Counted from the first letter of the stretch, positions 19,377 through 29,048 are shown. The stretch is 64,000 nt of DNA from Paramagnetospirillum caucaseum (GCF_000342045.1 NZ_AONQ01000008.1:24112-88111), one strand, 5' to 3'. Made by a program: numbers and translations. Notes: a model not told the origin generated them from the letters alone.

Positions 19377-19387
19377 GTATCTGTTAC
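19377..19387 (+). promoter_or_regulatory. Candidate Rrf2 operator upstream of its own gene
   Basis: The sequence GTATCTGTTAC lies 9 bp before the rrf2 ATG. It is an imperfect dyad (GTA-x-C-x-G-x-TAC). The exact reverse complement occurs before the flavodoxin gene at 19848-19858, which makes it a good candidate for the binding site of the Rrf2 protein encoded between them. Confidence 0.6.
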
Positions 19388-19396
19388 ATATTTCCC

Positions 19397-19819
19397 ATGG
19401 CCAGAAACTGCCGCTTCGCCGTTGCCGTCCACATCACCGCCCTGCTCGCCACCATGGAGGGGCAGCCGTGCACGTCGGAATGGATCGCCGGTTCGGTCAA
19501 TACCAATCCGGTGGTGGTGCGCCGGCTGCTGTCGGCCCTGGCCAAGGCCGGGCTGGTCCGTTCGACGCGGGGCAGCGCCGGCGGGTCGGTGCTGGCCCGG
19601 CCGGCGGACAGGATTTCCCTGCTCGACATCCATCGGGCGGTGGACGAGGACGAGGAGCCGGCCCTGCACAACCAGCCGCCCAACCCGGCCTGTCCCGTGG
19701 GGCGCAACATCCAGTCGGTGCTGGTCCGGGTGATGGAGCGGGCCGACGCCGCCCGCGACGCGGTCCTTTCCACCACCCTGTTGTCGGAAGTGGTGGGAGC
19801 CCTGAAGGTCGAGGGGTAG
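19397..19819 (+). CDS. Rrf2-family transcriptional regulator (YwnA-like)
   Basis: This 140-residue regulator has an N-terminal winged helix (residues 5-65: FAVAVHITALLATM, SEWIAGSVNTNPVVVRRLLSALAKAGLV, RGSAGGSVLARP) and a helical C-terminus. Cysteines occur at about 5, 25 and 99, the last in NPACPVGRN; this spacing does not match the three-Cys Fe-S cluster of IscR or NsrR, so thiol-based sensing like other YwnA-type regulators is more likely. It is divergent from the TPR-methyltransferase and is followed 60 bp downstream by a flavodoxin gene with the same operator in its promoter, the probable target. Confidence 0.9.
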   Translation: MARNCRFAVAVHITALLATMEGQPCTSEWIAGSVNTNPVVVRRLLSALAKAGLVRSTRGSAGGSVLARPADRISLLDIHRAVDEDEEPALHNQPPNPACPVGRNIQSVLVRVMERADAARDAVLSTTLLSEVVGALKVEG

Positions 19820-19847
19820 CCCTCTTTTTTTGCGGATAAACGTAACG

Positions 19848-19858
19848 GTAACAGATAC
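19848..19858 (+). promoter_or_regulatory. Candidate Rrf2 operator upstream of flavodoxin gene
   Basis: GTAACAGATAC lies 21 bp before the flavodoxin ATG. It is the exact reverse complement of the 11-mer upstream of rrf2 and overlaps a short direct repeat (CGTAAC/GGTAAC). This is where a repressor would block transcription. Confidence 0.6.
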
Positions 19859-19879
19859 CATTACATCAAGGAGAACAGC

Positions 19880-20443
19880 ATGACTTCCATCGCCATCGTC
19901 TTTCATTCCGGCTACGGCCACACCCGGGCGGTCGCCGAGGCCGTGGCCCAGGGGGCGGCCCAGGTGGCCGGCGCCCAGGTTCACCTGATTCCGGCCGACG
20001 AGGCCGAGGCCAAGGCCGCCCTGCTGGACGGCGCCGACGCCATCGTCTTCGGCTCGCCCACCTACATGGGCTCGGTCTCGGCCAAGTTCAAAGAGTTCAT
20101 GGAATGGAGCTCCAAGACCTGGTACGGCCGGGGCTGGCAGGACAAGGTGGCGGCGGGCTTCACCGTCTCGGCCAGCCAGAGCGGCGACAAGCTGAACGCC
20201 CTGATCCAGCTGTCGGTCTTCGCCGCCCAGCACGGCATGGTGTGGGTGGGCCTCGACCTGCTGCCCGGCAACAACAGTTCCAAGGGCAGCGTCGAGGATC
20301 TCAACCGGCTGGGCAGCTTCCTCGGCGCCATGGCCCAGGCCAATTCCGACCAGGGACCGGAAGGCGTCACCGCGGCCGACAGGAAGACCGCCGCCCATCT
20401 GGGCAAGCGGGTCGCCGAGGCGGCGGCGCGGTGGAAGAAATAG
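19880..20443 (+). CDS. Flavodoxin-fold FMN oxidoreductase (WrbA-like)
   Basis: This 187-residue cytoplasmic protein has the FMN phosphate loop FHSGYGHTRAVAEAV at residues 8-22, GSPTYMGSVSAKFKEFMEW in the isoalloxazine-binding area, and GFTVSASQSGDKLNAL. The family includes NAD(P)H:quinone oxidoreductases such as WrbA, which reduce quinones by two electrons and protect against redox cycling. AGGAG lies just upstream of the ATG. The shared operator with the adjacent rrf2 gene suggests induction by quinones or other electrophiles. A 6-bp GC stem at 20457-20472 follows the stop. Confidence 0.92.
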   Translation: MTSIAIVFHSGYGHTRAVAEAVAQGAAQVAGAQVHLIPADEAEAKAALLDGADAIVFGSPTYMGSVSAKFKEFMEWSSKTWYGRGWQDKVAAGFTVSASQSGDKLNALIQLSVFAAQHGMVWVGLDLLPGNNSSKGSVEDLNRLGSFLGAMAQANSDQGPEGVTAADRKTAAHLGKRVAEAAARWKK

Positions 20444-20540
20444 GGTGAACGGTGGGGGCGGCTCCGGCCGCCTCCATTCCCCGGCTCTCAGGGTTTCAGT
20501 GTATTGACTGGAGTCCTATCCGCTTCTTACCCTGCGCCCC

Positions 20541-22709
20541 ATGGGGATCAGGGACGCCGCCATCACCTGGTGCGGCGAGTTCCGTTCGCGTGAACTCGAG
20601 GGCACCTTCATCGAATCGTCCCGGCAGCGGCTGCGGGACGGGGCCTATCTCTGCATGCTGGCCACCGGCCTGACCAGCCTGTCCTTCGTCCCCCTCGACA
20701 TGATGACCTTGGACGGCGACCGGCTGGCGTTCTTCCTGACCGTGCGGCTGGCCATCGCCACCGTGCTGGCCATCGGGCTGTCCGCCCTGGCGCGGGCCGC
20801 CACCGCCCGCATGGTCATCGCCGTCACCCACCTGCAGCTCTACGCCTTCTTCTGCCTCAACGCCCTGGTCTTCGCCCATCCGCTGCTCGACCGCCACGGC
20901 GGCATGTTCTTTCCGCTGATCGCCATGTCCATGTTCATGTTCCTGCCGGGCTCGTTCCGGCGGGTGGCGCTGCTGTGCGCCGTCGCCCCCCTGCTCAGCC
21001 TGGTGGCCTGGGCCGAGCTGCGCGCGGTGCCGGAAAGCTCCGCCGACATGGCGATCATCGCCCTGATGACCGTGGTGGCCTATCTGGTCGGCGCCACCGC
21101 CCGCATCCAGCTCAAGCGCATGGGGCGCAGCCAGTTCCTGCTGGTCGAGGGCGAGCGGCGGGCGCGGGTCACCCTGCTGGAGGCCAAGGAGGCGGCCGAG
21201 GCCGGCACCCGGGCCAAGAGCGAATTCCTGGCGGTGATGAGCCACGAGATCCGCACCCCCATGAACGGCATCCTCGGCATGGTGCGCCTTCTGCTCGACC
21301 GGCCCCTGGAATCCGAGGACCGCGACCGGCTGGAGATGGTCCACCATTCCGCCGAGCTGCTGCTGGGCATCCTGGACAACATCCTCGACCTGTCCAAGGT
21401 GGAGGCCGGGCGGATGGAGTTCGAGCGGGCCGCCTTCAGTCCGGCCCGCGTGGTCGCCGGCATCCAGACCCTGCTGTCGGCCCGCGCCCGCGAGAAGGGG
21501 CTGGAACTGTCCCACGTCATCGCCTCCGGCGTGCCCGAATGGGTGGAGGGCGACGGCGGCCGCCTGCGCCAGATCCTGCTCAATCTGGCGGGCAACGCGC
21601 TGAAATTCACCGATGCCGGCCATGTGCTGATCCGCGCCGGGCTGGCCGGCGACGGATCGGGCCGCCTGGAATTCTCGGTGACCGACACCGGCATCGGCCT
21701 GGGCGAGGCCGAGATCAAGCGGCTGTTCCACGCCTTCGCCCAGGCGGATTCCTCCATTACCCGGCGGTTCGGCGGCACCGGGCTGGGGCTGGCCATCTGC
21801 CGCCGGCTGGTGGAGGCTCAGGACGGCGAGATCGGGGTGGAAAGCCGCCCCGGCATCGGCAGCCGCTTCTGGTTCCGCCTGGACCTGCCCGCCACCGCGG
21901 CCCCCGCCCTCGGCGCGGTGGACGCCCAGGGCGGCGCGGTGCTGCCGCCGCTGTCGGTGCTGCTGGCCGAGGACAACGCCATCAACCAGAAGGTGGCGCT
22001 GGGGTTCCTGACCAAGGCCTCCCACCGGGTCAGCGTGGCGGCCAACGGCGCCGAGGCGCTGGAGATGGCGCGGGACGGCGGCTTCGACGTGGTGCTGATG
22101 GACATGCAGATGCCGGTGATGGACGGGCTGGAGGCGGCGTCGCGCATCCGGGCGCTACCCGCCCCGGCCGGCATGGTGCCGATCGTCGCGCTGACCGCCA
22201 ATGCCATGCGCGGCGACGCCGAGCGCTGCCGCGAGGCCGGCATGAACGCCCACGTGGCCAAGCCGGTGGACCCCGACATCCTGTTCCAGGTCATCGCTGA
22301 CGTGCTGGCCGGCCGGCCGGTGGAGGCGGCGGCGGCGCCCCTGGTGGCGGGAACCGCGCCCTTCACCGAGCTGGCCGCCCATCTGGGCCCCGAGGGCATG
22401 GCCGGCCTGATCGCCACCTTCCTCACCCAGGCCGAGGAGGCCTGCCGCATCCTGGCCGGGGAGACCGGCGACCTGCTGCGCCTGCACATGGCGGCCCACG
22501 ACCTCAAGAGCATGGCCGGGGCGGCCGGCTGCGGGCCGCTGGCCGATCTCGCCGCCGCCATCGAGGCCGCCGCCCGCGACGGCCATGCCGAGGAGGTGCG
22601 CCGGCGCGTCCAGCCCCTGGACCAGGTGTGGTCGGCGACCCGCGCCGCGATGGTCCAGCGCTTCGGCGCGCCTCAGGAATTGTCGGAAAGCACCGTTCCC
22701 GCCAGATAG
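20541..22709 (+). CDS. Membrane hybrid histidine kinase (HisKA-HATPase-REC-Hpt)
   Basis: This 722-residue sensor kinase has five to six N-terminal membrane segments (residues about 38-190) with no large periplasmic loop, then a HisKA domain with His235 in SHEIRTPMNG, a HATPase domain (NALKFTDAG, DTGIGL, GGTGLGLAI), a receiver with phospho-acceptor Asp521 in LMDMQMPVMDG, and an Hpt domain with His653 in AAHDLKSMAG. The full phosphorelay is therefore in one chain. No response regulator is adjacent. The ATG at 20541 has a poor ribosome site. The last 37 bases overlap the convergent folC. The signal is unknown. Confidence 0.93.
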   Translation: MGIRDAAITWCGEFRSRELEGTFIESSRQRLRDGAYLCMLATGLTSLSFVPLDMMTLDGDRLAFFLTVRLAIATVLAIGLSALARAATARMVIAVTHLQLYAFFCLNALVFAHPLLDRHGGMFFPLIAMSMFMFLPGSFRRVALLCAVAPLLSLVAWAELRAVPESSADMAIIALMTVVAYLVGATARIQLKRMGRSQFLLVEGERRARVTLLEAKEAAEAGTRAKSEFLAVMSHEIRTPMNGILGMVRLLLDRPLESEDRDRLEMVHHSAELLLGILDNILDLSKVEAGRMEFERAAFSPARVVAGIQTLLSARAREKGLELSHVIASGVPEWVEGDGGRLRQILLNLAGNALKFTDAGHVLIRAGLAGDGSGRLEFSVTDTGIGLGEAEIKRLFHAFAQADSSITRRFGGTGLGLAICRRLVEAQDGEIGVESRPGIGSRFWFRLDLPATAAPALGAVDAQGGAVLPPLSVLLAEDNAINQKVALGFLTKASHRVSVAANGAEALEMARDGGFDVVLMDMQMPVMDGLEAASRIRALPAPAGMVPIVALTANAMRGDAERCREAGMNAHVAKPVDPDILFQVIADVLAGRPVEAAAAPLVAGTAPFTELAAHLGPEGMAGLIATFLTQAEEACRILAGETGDLLRLHMAAHDLKSMAGAAGCGPLADLAAAIEAAARDGHAEEVRRRVQPLDQVWSATRAAMVQRFGAPQELSESTVPAR

Positions 22710-23977
22710 AGCGAGCCGCAGATCAGGATGCGGGCCGGGCCGGGACCGGAGGCGACGAGGTCGCCGATGGCCGCCGCCACCGAGGCGGCGGGGCTGGCGT
22801 CCAGGCAGAAATGCCGGGTCGCCGCCTTCGCCCCGTCCTCGGCCGACAGCGTCGCCGCCTCGCCGGGGATCGCCACGGCGCGCAAGGCGTGGAAGCGGGG
22901 CGCCAGGGGCTCGAGATAGCCGTCCACATCCTTGGTCGACAGGATGCCGAACACCGCCATCAGCGGCTTGTCCCGCCATGCGCGGGCGTGCTGGGCGATG
23001 GCCTCGGCGGCATGGGGGTTGTGGCCGCCGTCCAGCCACAGCTCCCAGCCCGCGGGCAGCAGATCGACCAGCGGCCCCCGGGACAGGCGCTGCAGCCGGG
23101 CCGGCCACTCCACCGCGCGGATGCCGGGGCCCAGCGCGCCTTGGGGGAAATCGGGGAAGGCCGGGACCGGCGCGGTGCGGCTGAGGCGTTCGACGCAGGC
23201 CAGGGCCAGGGCGGTGTTGCGGTACTGGAAGGCGCCGGCCAGGCTTGGGGCGGGCAGGCTCCATTCCACCGACGGGCCGCGATAGACCAGCCCGCCATCC
23301 GGGGCGGTGCGGGCGAAGAAGTGCTCGCCCTCCCTGATCAGCGGCACGCCCAGTTCGCTGCTGCGCGCCTCCAGCACCTTGGCCGCCTTGCGTCCCTGCC
23401 GGGTGACCACGCAGGCGATACCGCGCTTCATGATGCCGGCCTTCTCGGCGGCGATGGCCTCGATGCGGCCGCCCAGGAAGCTCTCGTGGTCCATGGCGAT
23501 GGGGGTGATGACGGTCAGCGCCGGCCGCTCCACCACATTGGTGGCGTCCAGCCGCCCGCCCAGCCCGGTCTCCAGGATGCACAATTCGGCGGGCTGTCTT
23601 GCGAAGGCCAGGAAGGCCGCCGCCGTGGTGATCTCGAAGAAGGTGATGGGGGCGTCGCCGTTGGCCGCCTCCACCTCCTCCAGCAGGGCCAGCAGTTCCG
23701 GGTCGGTGGGCAGGCGGCCGGCGATGCGGATGCGTTCGGCGAAGCGCACCAGATGGGGCGAGGTGTAGACGTGGACCCGCATCCCCGCCGCCTCGAACAG
23801 GGCGCGCAAGGTCGCCACCGTCGAGCCCTTGCCGTTGGTCCCCGCCACGTGGATCACCGGCGGCAGCCGCTCCTGGGGATTGCCGAGCGCGTCCAGCAGC
23901 CGCAGGACGCGGTCCAGGGACAGGTCGATGACCTTGGGGTGCAGCCGGGTCAGGCGGTCGAGAATGCTGTCGATCAT
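22673..23977 (-). CDS. folC: Bifunctional folylpolyglutamate / dihydrofolate synthase
   Basis: FolC adds glutamate to dihydropteroate and folates. The 434-residue protein has IHVAGTNGKGSTVATLRALFEAAG (P-loop), YTSPHLVRFAERIRI, ETGLGGRLDATNVV, DHESFLGGRIEAIAAEKAGIMK and the C-terminal WLDGGHNPHAAEA. I chose the ATG at 23977 (MIDSILDRLTRLHP), the usual start; the in-frame stretch up to 24106 lies inside the upstream kinase gene. In many alphaproteobacteria folC directly follows accD; here a histidine kinase gene separates them, and folC begins 16 bp after the kinase stop. Confidence 0.95.
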   Translation of the reverse strand: MIDSILDRLTRLHPKVIDLSLDRVLRLLDALGNPQERLPPVIHVAGTNGKGSTVATLRALFEAAGMRVHVYTSPHLVRFAERIRIAGRLPTDPELLALLEEVEAANGDAPITFFEITTAAAFLAFARQPAELCILETGLGGRLDATNVVERPALTVITPIAMDHESFLGGRIEAIAAEKAGIMKRGIACVVTRQGRKAAKVLEARSSELGVPLIREGEHFFARTAPDGGLVYRGPSVEWSLPAPSLAGAFQYRNTALALACVERLSRTAPVPAFPDFPQGALGPGIRAVEWPARLQRLSRGPLVDLLPAGWELWLDGGHNPHAAEAIAQHARAWRDKPLMAVFGILSTKDVDGYLEPLAPRFHALRAVAIPGEAATLSAEDGAKAATRHFCLDASPAASVAAAIGDLVASGPGPARILICGSLYLAGTVLSDNS

Positions 23978-23993
23978 GGCTTGCCGAAAGGGG

Positions 23994-25874
23994 TCAGGCG
24001 CGATCCGGCAGGGTGAAGCTGAAGGTGCTGCCCTGGCCGGGGACCGACACCACCCGGATGCGGCCGCCGTGACGTTCCACGATCTTGCGGCAGATGGCAA
24101 GGCCAATCCCGGTGCCTTCGTAGTGGTGCAGGGAATGCAGGCGCTGGAACACCACGAAGATCTTGTCCCAGTAATCCTCCTCGATGCCGATGCCGTTGTC
24201 GGCCACCGAGAATTCCCAGCAATCGGGAAGACGGGCCGCCGTCACGCGGATTTCCGGCTTGCGGTCGGGATGGCGGAACTTGATGGCGTTGCCGATCAGG
24301 TGCTGCAGCAGAACCCGCAATTGCCCGGGATCGGCGTTGATCACCGGCAGGGACTCCTGGACGACCGCCGCCCCGGCCTCGCCGATCCGGGGTCGCAGGC
24401 CGTCCAGCGCCTGGGCAAGGATGGTGGAGGCGTCTACCGGCGGGAACGAGGCATCCGCCCGGTCGATCAGGGTGTATTCCAGCAGCCCGGCCAATTGAGC
24501 CCGCATGCGATGCGCCCCTTCCACCGCGTAGGTGATGTACTGGTCGGCGTCCTCGCCCAACTTGTCGCCGTAGCGCAATTGCAGCAATTGCAGGAAACTG
24601 GCGATGGTCCGCGCCGGTTCCTGCAGGTCGTGGGCGGCGACGGCGGTGACCATCTCCAGGTCGTAATGGGCGCGGCGCAGCTTTTCCTCGGCGGACTTGC
24701 GGCCGGTGATGTCGCGGCTGACGCCGACCATGCCCAGCAGGCTTCCCCGGTGGTCGTGGATCGGCGCCTTGACGGTCTCCAGCAGGACCCGCCGCCCGTC
24801 GGGATAGTCGATCCATTCCTCGTTGCTGGTGGGCCGCCCGGCGGCCATGGCCTCGCGGTCCTTGCTCCGGTAGAACTCGGCGATTTCGGGGGGGACGAAC
24901 TCGTCGTCGGTCCTGCCGATCATTCCGGCCTCGGGCCGGCCGCAATAGGCGGCGAAGGCCCGGTTGTAGCCGAGATAGCGCGATTGCGGGTCCTTGAAGA
25001 AGATCAGGTCCGGCACCGAATCCATCAGGGTGCGCAGCAGGGCCTGCTCCTTGGCCAGGGCGTCATAGGGGGTCTGGACGCCCGAGACGAACAATGCGTT
25101 GTAGATCAGCAGGTAGGCCAGCGCCTTGCCCACATGGCCGGCCAGATTGAAGACGTCGCCCACCTCGCCGTAAAGGGTGAGCAGCAGGCCCGACAGGGCC
25201 AGAATCCAGGCGGCCACCGCCATCTTCAGGTCGTTGCGGTCCCCGGTCCGGCGGAATTCCAGGGTCAGGAGGCTGGAGGCAGCCACATAGGCCAGGGCCA
25301 GGGTGTACTCGGCGTTCACCTTGAAGGGGGTCAGGCCGCTGCCGGGGATGAAGGTCCGCGGGAACCATTCCGGGTGGAACAGCCCGGCGGTGACCAGCAG
25401 CATGGTCAGCAGCCCGATTCCGGCAAGCCACCAGCGCCGCCTCGCGCCGCTCCATTGGTGTTCGGGGGCGGCCACGGCCAGGATCAGGCCGACCGCCATG
25501 GCCAGCCGCCCTAAAAGCCAGAGATTGATGGTCTTTTCCGTGTCGCTGGGGGCTCCCAGATCCGGCATGCCCGGATAGGACAGGGTGTGGAAGATGTCGA
25601 TGGTTCCGGCCACCAGGGCGGCCAGCCCCAGAATCAGATTTCGCTGGCTCTGATCGGCCCGGTGCGCCGTCCAGCCCAGTGAGAACACCATCAGCGACAC
25701 CGCGATGGAGATCATCTCGAGAATGGAGTGGACCGGCAGATAGGACGCGGGGTCGTCGAAGACCCGGCCCGGCGGCACGGCCTGCACCGCCACGCCGCAC
25801 AGCCCCGCCGCCACCAGCAGCGACAGCGGCGGCAGGACCAGCGGCAGGATGCTTTTCTCGACTCGGCTCACCAC
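23994..25874 (-). CDS. MASE3-PAS sensor histidine kinase
   Basis: This 626-residue kinase has an N-terminal membrane domain of about eight helices resembling MASE3 (residues 10-265), a PAS domain (residues about 280-395: LMDSVPDLIFFKDPQSRYLGYN), a HisKA-type dimerisation domain with the His in VAAHDLQEPAR and a HATPase domain (NAIKFRHPDRKP, DNGIGI, GTGIGLAICRKI). There is no receiver and no adjacent regulator. The start is a GTG at 25874 with GAGG six bases upstream. It is inserted between accD and folC. The kinase core closely resembles that of the kinase at 56.2-58.7 kb, suggesting paralogy. Confidence 0.92.
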   Translation of the reverse strand: MVSRVEKSILPLVLPPLSLLVAAGLCGVAVQAVPPGRVFDDPASYLPVHSILEMISIAVSLMVFSLGWTAHRADQSQRNLILGLAALVAGTIDIFHTLSYPGMPDLGAPSDTEKTINLWLLGRLAMAVGLILAVAAPEHQWSGARRRWWLAGIGLLTMLLVTAGLFHPEWFPRTFIPGSGLTPFKVNAEYTLALAYVAASSLLTLEFRRTGDRNDLKMAVAAWILALSGLLLTLYGEVGDVFNLAGHVGKALAYLLIYNALFVSGVQTPYDALAKEQALLRTLMDSVPDLIFFKDPQSRYLGYNRAFAAYCGRPEAGMIGRTDDEFVPPEIAEFYRSKDREAMAAGRPTSNEEWIDYPDGRRVLLETVKAPIHDHRGSLLGMVGVSRDITGRKSAEEKLRRAHYDLEMVTAVAAHDLQEPARTIASFLQLLQLRYGDKLGEDADQYITYAVEGAHRMRAQLAGLLEYTLIDRADASFPPVDASTILAQALDGLRPRIGEAGAAVVQESLPVINADPGQLRVLLQHLIGNAIKFRHPDRKPEIRVTAARLPDCWEFSVADNGIGIEEDYWDKIFVVFQRLHSLHHYEGTGIGLAICRKIVERHGGRIRVVSVPGQGSTFSFTLPDRA

Positions 25875-25905
25875 GGAAGACCTCGCACCCTACCCCATAA
25901 ACGAC

Positions 25906-25932
25906 AATACCGAGGCCCAGGGCCTCGGTATT
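25906..25932 (-). terminator. Hairpin downstream of accD
   Basis: A perfect inverted repeat (AATACCGAGGCCC, one central base, GGGCCTCGGTATT) lies 58 bases past the accD stop and ends the trpB-trpA-accD run. The U tract on the minus strand is weak (GTCGTTTAT). The block stands out as AT-richer than its surroundings. Confidence 0.6.
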
Positions 25933-25989
25933 ACCATTGACGTAGTATAGTGTGTCTTTCGGAGGATTTCCAGCCCGCAGGAGGCCGGG

Positions 25990-26916
25990 TCAGTCCTGAT
26001 CGGCGGAATCGGGCGTATCGATGGGCAGCGCCACCAGATCGCCCGCCGCGCCGCGGTTCTTCAGCAGGGACAGGATGCGGATCATGGTGGCGCGCAGGTC
26101 GCGGCGCGGCACCACCATGTCGACCATGCCGTGCTCCAGCAGGTATTCCGCCTTCTGGAAACCCTCGGGCAGCTTCTCGCGGATGGTGCTCTCGATGACG
26201 CGGGCGCCGGCGAAGCCGATCACCGCGCCGGGCTCGGCGATGGCGATGTCGCCCAGCATGGCGAAGCTGGCCGAGACGCCGCCGGTGGTGGGGTCGGTCA
26301 GCAGCACGATATAGGGCAGCCGCTTCTCCTTGACCTTGTCCACCGCCACGGTGGTCCGCGCCATCTGCATCAGCGACAGGATGCCTTCCTGCATGCGGGC
26401 GCCGCCCGAGGCGGGAATGACGATCAGCGGCGCATCCTGCAGCACGGCCAGTTCGGCCGCCGCCACGATGCCCTCGCCCACGGCGATGCCCATGGAGCCG
26501 CCCTGGAAGTCGAAGTTGAAGCAGGCCGCCACCACGTTCATGCCGCCCATGCGGCCGTGGGCCACCACGATGGCGTCCACCTCGCCGGTCTTGGATCGGG
26601 TGTCCTTGAGGCGGTCGGAGTAGCGCTTCTGGTCCTTGAACTTCAGGGGATCGTCGGGAACCTTGGGCAGCTCGATGCGCTGGAACTGGCCGTCATCGAA
26701 CAGCATGCCCAGGCGCTTCTTGACCGAAAGCCGCATATGGTGGCCGCAATGCTGGCAGACGTTCAGCGCCTTCTCCAGATCGCGGTGGAAGATCATGTGG
26801 CCGCAGCCCGGGCATTTGTGCCACAGGTTGTCCGGCACTTCCTTGGGCGCGACAAGTCCGACCAGGCGCTCCTTGAGCGAGCGGCGGGTCTCGTTGAGGT
26901 TGGTCAGCCAATTCAT
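25990..26916 (-). CDS. accD: Acetyl-CoA carboxylase carboxyltransferase beta subunit
   Basis: AccD with AccA transfers carboxyl from biotin carboxyl carrier protein to acetyl-CoA, the first step of fatty acid synthesis. The 308-residue protein has the N-terminal four-Cys zinc ribbon (Cys35, Cys38, Cys54, Cys57), the GGSMGIAVGEGI and SGGARMQEGILSLMQMA crotonase-fold segments, and TDPTTGGVSASFA. It lies 12 bp after trpA, the common trpBA-accD arrangement of alphaproteobacteria. accA is not in the window. Confidence 0.97.
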   Translation of the reverse strand: MNWLTNLNETRRSLKERLVGLVAPKEVPDNLWHKCPGCGHMIFHRDLEKALNVCQHCGHHMRLSVKKRLGMLFDDGQFQRIELPKVPDDPLKFKDQKRYSDRLKDTRSKTGEVDAIVVAHGRMGGMNVVAACFNFDFQGGSMGIAVGEGIVAAAELAVLQDAPLIVIPASGGARMQEGILSLMQMARTTVAVDKVKEKRLPYIVLLTDPTTGGVSASFAMLGDIAIAEPGAVIGFAGARVIESTIREKLPEGFQKAEYLLEHGMVDMVVPRRDLRATMIRILSLLKNRGAAGDLVALPIDTPDSADQD

Positions 26917-26928
26917 GGAAAAATGCTC

Positions 26929-27738
26929 CTACTTCCTGGCGCCACGCACGCCCTCGGCCAGGTCCTTGACCAGGGCCAGCGGGGCGGAGACGGCGCCGGG
27001 CTTGCCGATGTTGGCGGCCAGGACCGAGACGATGGCCGAGCCCACCACGGCGCCGTCGGCGATTCGGGCGATTTCGGCCGCCTGGGCGGGGGTCTTGATG
27101 CCGAAGCCGACGCAGACCGGCAGGCCGGTGTGGCGGCGGATGCGGGCGACCGCCTCGTCGACGGCCGATTGCGCCGCCGACGCGGTGCCGGTGATGCCAG
27201 CGATGGACACGTAGTAGACGAAGCCCGAGGCGTTGGCCAGGACCACCGGCAGGCGGGAATCGTCGCTGGTCGGCGTGGTCAGCACGATGAAGTCGATGCC
27301 GGCGGCGCGCAGATGGGGCACTAACTCGTCGGCCTCTTCCGGCGGCAGGTCGACGATGATCAGCCCGTCCACTCCGGCCCGGGCGGCGTCGGCGGCGAAC
27401 TTTTCCGGTCCCCAGGCATAGACGGGATTGTAGTAGCCCATCAGGATGACCGGCGTTTCGGCGTCGGTCTTGCGGAAGGCCGCCACCATCTCCAGGGTCT
27501 GTCTCAGCGAACCGCCGGCCTTCAAGGCCCGGCCCGCCGCCAGTTCGATTACCGGCCCGTCGGCCATGGGATCGGTGAAGGGCATGCCCAGCTCGATGAT
27601 GTCGGCGCCGGCCGCCGGCATGCCGTCGAGCAGGGCCTGGCTGGTGGCGCGGTCGGGATCGCCGGCGGTGATGAAGGTCACCAGGGCGGCGCGGTTCTCG
27701 GCCTTGAGCTTTTCGAAGCGCTTGGCGATGCGGGACAT
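26929..27738 (-). CDS. trpA: Tryptophan synthase alpha subunit
   Basis: TrpA cleaves indole-3-glycerol phosphate to indole, which is channelled to TrpB. The 269-residue TIM barrel has the catalytic Glu in [18 protein letters not shown], the catalytic Asp in [14 protein letters not shown], and the phosphate-binding GFGIKTPAQ and AVVGSAIV segments. Its ATG overlaps the trpB stop by one base (TGATG), indicating coupled translation. Confidence 0.97.
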   Translation of the reverse strand: MSRIAKRFEKLKAENRAALVTFITAGDPDRATSQALLDGMPAAGADIIELGMPFTDPMADGPVIELAAGRALKAGGSLRQTLEMVAAFRKTDAETPVILMGYYNPVYAWGPEKFAADAARAGVDGLIIVDLPPEEADELVPHLRAAGIDFIVLTTPTSDDSRLPVVLANASGFVYYVSIAGITGTASAAQSAVDEAVARIRRHTGLPVCVGFGIKTPAQAAEIARIADGAVVGSAIVSVLAANIGKPGAVSAPLALVKDLAEGVRGARK

Positions 27739-28961
27739 CAGACCAGCCCTCCCAGATGTTCGTCGCCCAGGGCCTTGGCGATGGTGCTGACGTCCTTGTC
27801 GCCGCGCCCCGACAGGTTGACCACCATCAGGTGGTCCTTGGGCAGCTTAGGGGCGATCTTGGCGGCGTGGGCGATGGCGTGGCTGGATTCCAGCGCCGGG
27901 ATGATGCCTTCCAGGCGGGTGCATTGCTGGAAGGCGGCCACCGCCTCGTCGTCGGTGACCGAGACGTATTCGACGCGGCCCGCCTCGTGCAGCCAGGAAT
28001 GCTCCGGCCCGATGCCGGGATAGTCCAGGCCGGCCGAGATGGAATGGGCCTCGGCGATCTGGCCGTCGGCATCCTGCAGCAGATAGGTGCGGTTGCCGTG
28101 CAGCACGCCGGGCTTGCCGCCGGTCAGGCTGGCGGCGTGCAGCTTGTCCAGGCCGTGGCCGGCCGCCTCGACGCCGATGATGCGCACCGACTTGTCGTCG
28201 AGGAAGGGATGGAACAGCCCCATGGCGTTGGAGCCGCCGCCGATGCAGGCGACCAGGGAATCGGGCAGGCGGCCTTCCTGGGCCATGATCTGGCCGCGCA
28301 CCTCGTCCCCGATCACCGACTGGAAGTCGCGGACCATGGCGGGATAGGGGTGCGGGCCGGCCACCGTGCCGATCAGGTAATAGGTGTCGGCGACGTTGGA
28401 CACCCAATCCCTGAGCGCGTCGTTCATGGCGTCCTTCAGGGTCGCCGCCCCGGCGGTCACCGGCTTGACCTCGGCGCCCAGCAGCTTCATGCGGTAGACG
28501 TTGGGCATCTGCCGCTCGATGTCGGTGGCGCCCATGTAGATGACGCATTGCATGCCGAACAGGGCACAGACCGTGGCGGTGGCCACGCCGTGCTGGCCGG
28601 CTCCGGTCTCGGCGATGATGCGCTGCTTGCCCATGCGCCGGGCCAGCAGGATTTGGCCGATGCAGTTGTTGATCTTGTGGGCGCCGGTGTGGTTGAGGTC
28701 TTCCCTTTTCAGGAACACCTTGGCGCCGCCGAACGCCTCGGTCAGCCGCCTTGCGAAGTAGAGCGGGTTGGGGCGGCCCACATACTGGGCCAGCAACGAG
28801 CGGAACTCGGCCTGGAAGGCGGGATCGGCCTTGGCGGCCCCATAGGCCTGCTCGACCTGGAGGATGAGCGGCATCAGGGTCTCGGCGACGTAGCGGCCGC
28901 CGAAGATGCCGAAATGGCCACGCTCGTCGGGACCGGCGCGGTAGGTGTTCAGGCTTTGCAT
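27738..28961 (-). CDS. trpB: Tryptophan synthase beta subunit
   Basis: TrpB condenses indole with serine using pyridoxal phosphate. The 407-residue protein has the PLP lysine Lys96 in [21 protein letters not shown], the GGGSNAMG phosphate loop, and SSHAIAHA. It is the first gene of trpB-trpA-accD and lies 87 bp downstream of an EAL-CBS-GGDEF gene on the same strand; that spacer contains a nested stem (GGCGC / GCGCC inside GGGGC / GCCCC) that may end the upstream transcript or act in the leader. In related genomes trpF lies immediately upstream; here trpF is 7 kb away on the other strand. Confidence 0.97.
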   Translation of the reverse strand: MQSLNTYRAGPDERGHFGIFGGRYVAETLMPLILQVEQAYGAAKADPAFQAEFRSLLAQYVGRPNPLYFARRLTEAFGGAKVFLKREDLNHTGAHKINNCIGQILLARRMGKQRIIAETGAGQHGVATATVCALFGMQCVIYMGATDIERQMPNVYRMKLLGAEVKPVTAGAATLKDAMNDALRDWVSNVADTYYLIGTVAGPHPYPAMVRDFQSVIGDEVRGQIMAQEGRLPDSLVACIGGGSNAMGLFHPFLDDKSVRIIGVEAAGHGLDKLHAASLTGGKPGVLHGNRTYLLQDADGQIAEAHSISAGLDYPGIGPEHSWLHEAGRVEYVSVTDDEAVAAFQQCTRLEGIIPALESSHAIAHAAKIAPKLPKDHLMVVNLSGRGDKDVSTIAKALGDEHLGGLV

Positions 28962-29048
28962 CTGTATCCAAGACCCCGGGGGCGGAAAGGCGCCAATAAA
29001 GCAGAAAGCGCCGCCCCTGAGGAGAGATTTTGTGGGGGAGAAGTTTTC

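Noticed and set aside
19286..20398. Upstream extension of the TPR-methyltransferase frame to 910 codons
   Set aside because: The extension runs antisense to rrf2 and flavodoxin; a good ribosome site and normal N-terminus exist at 19285.
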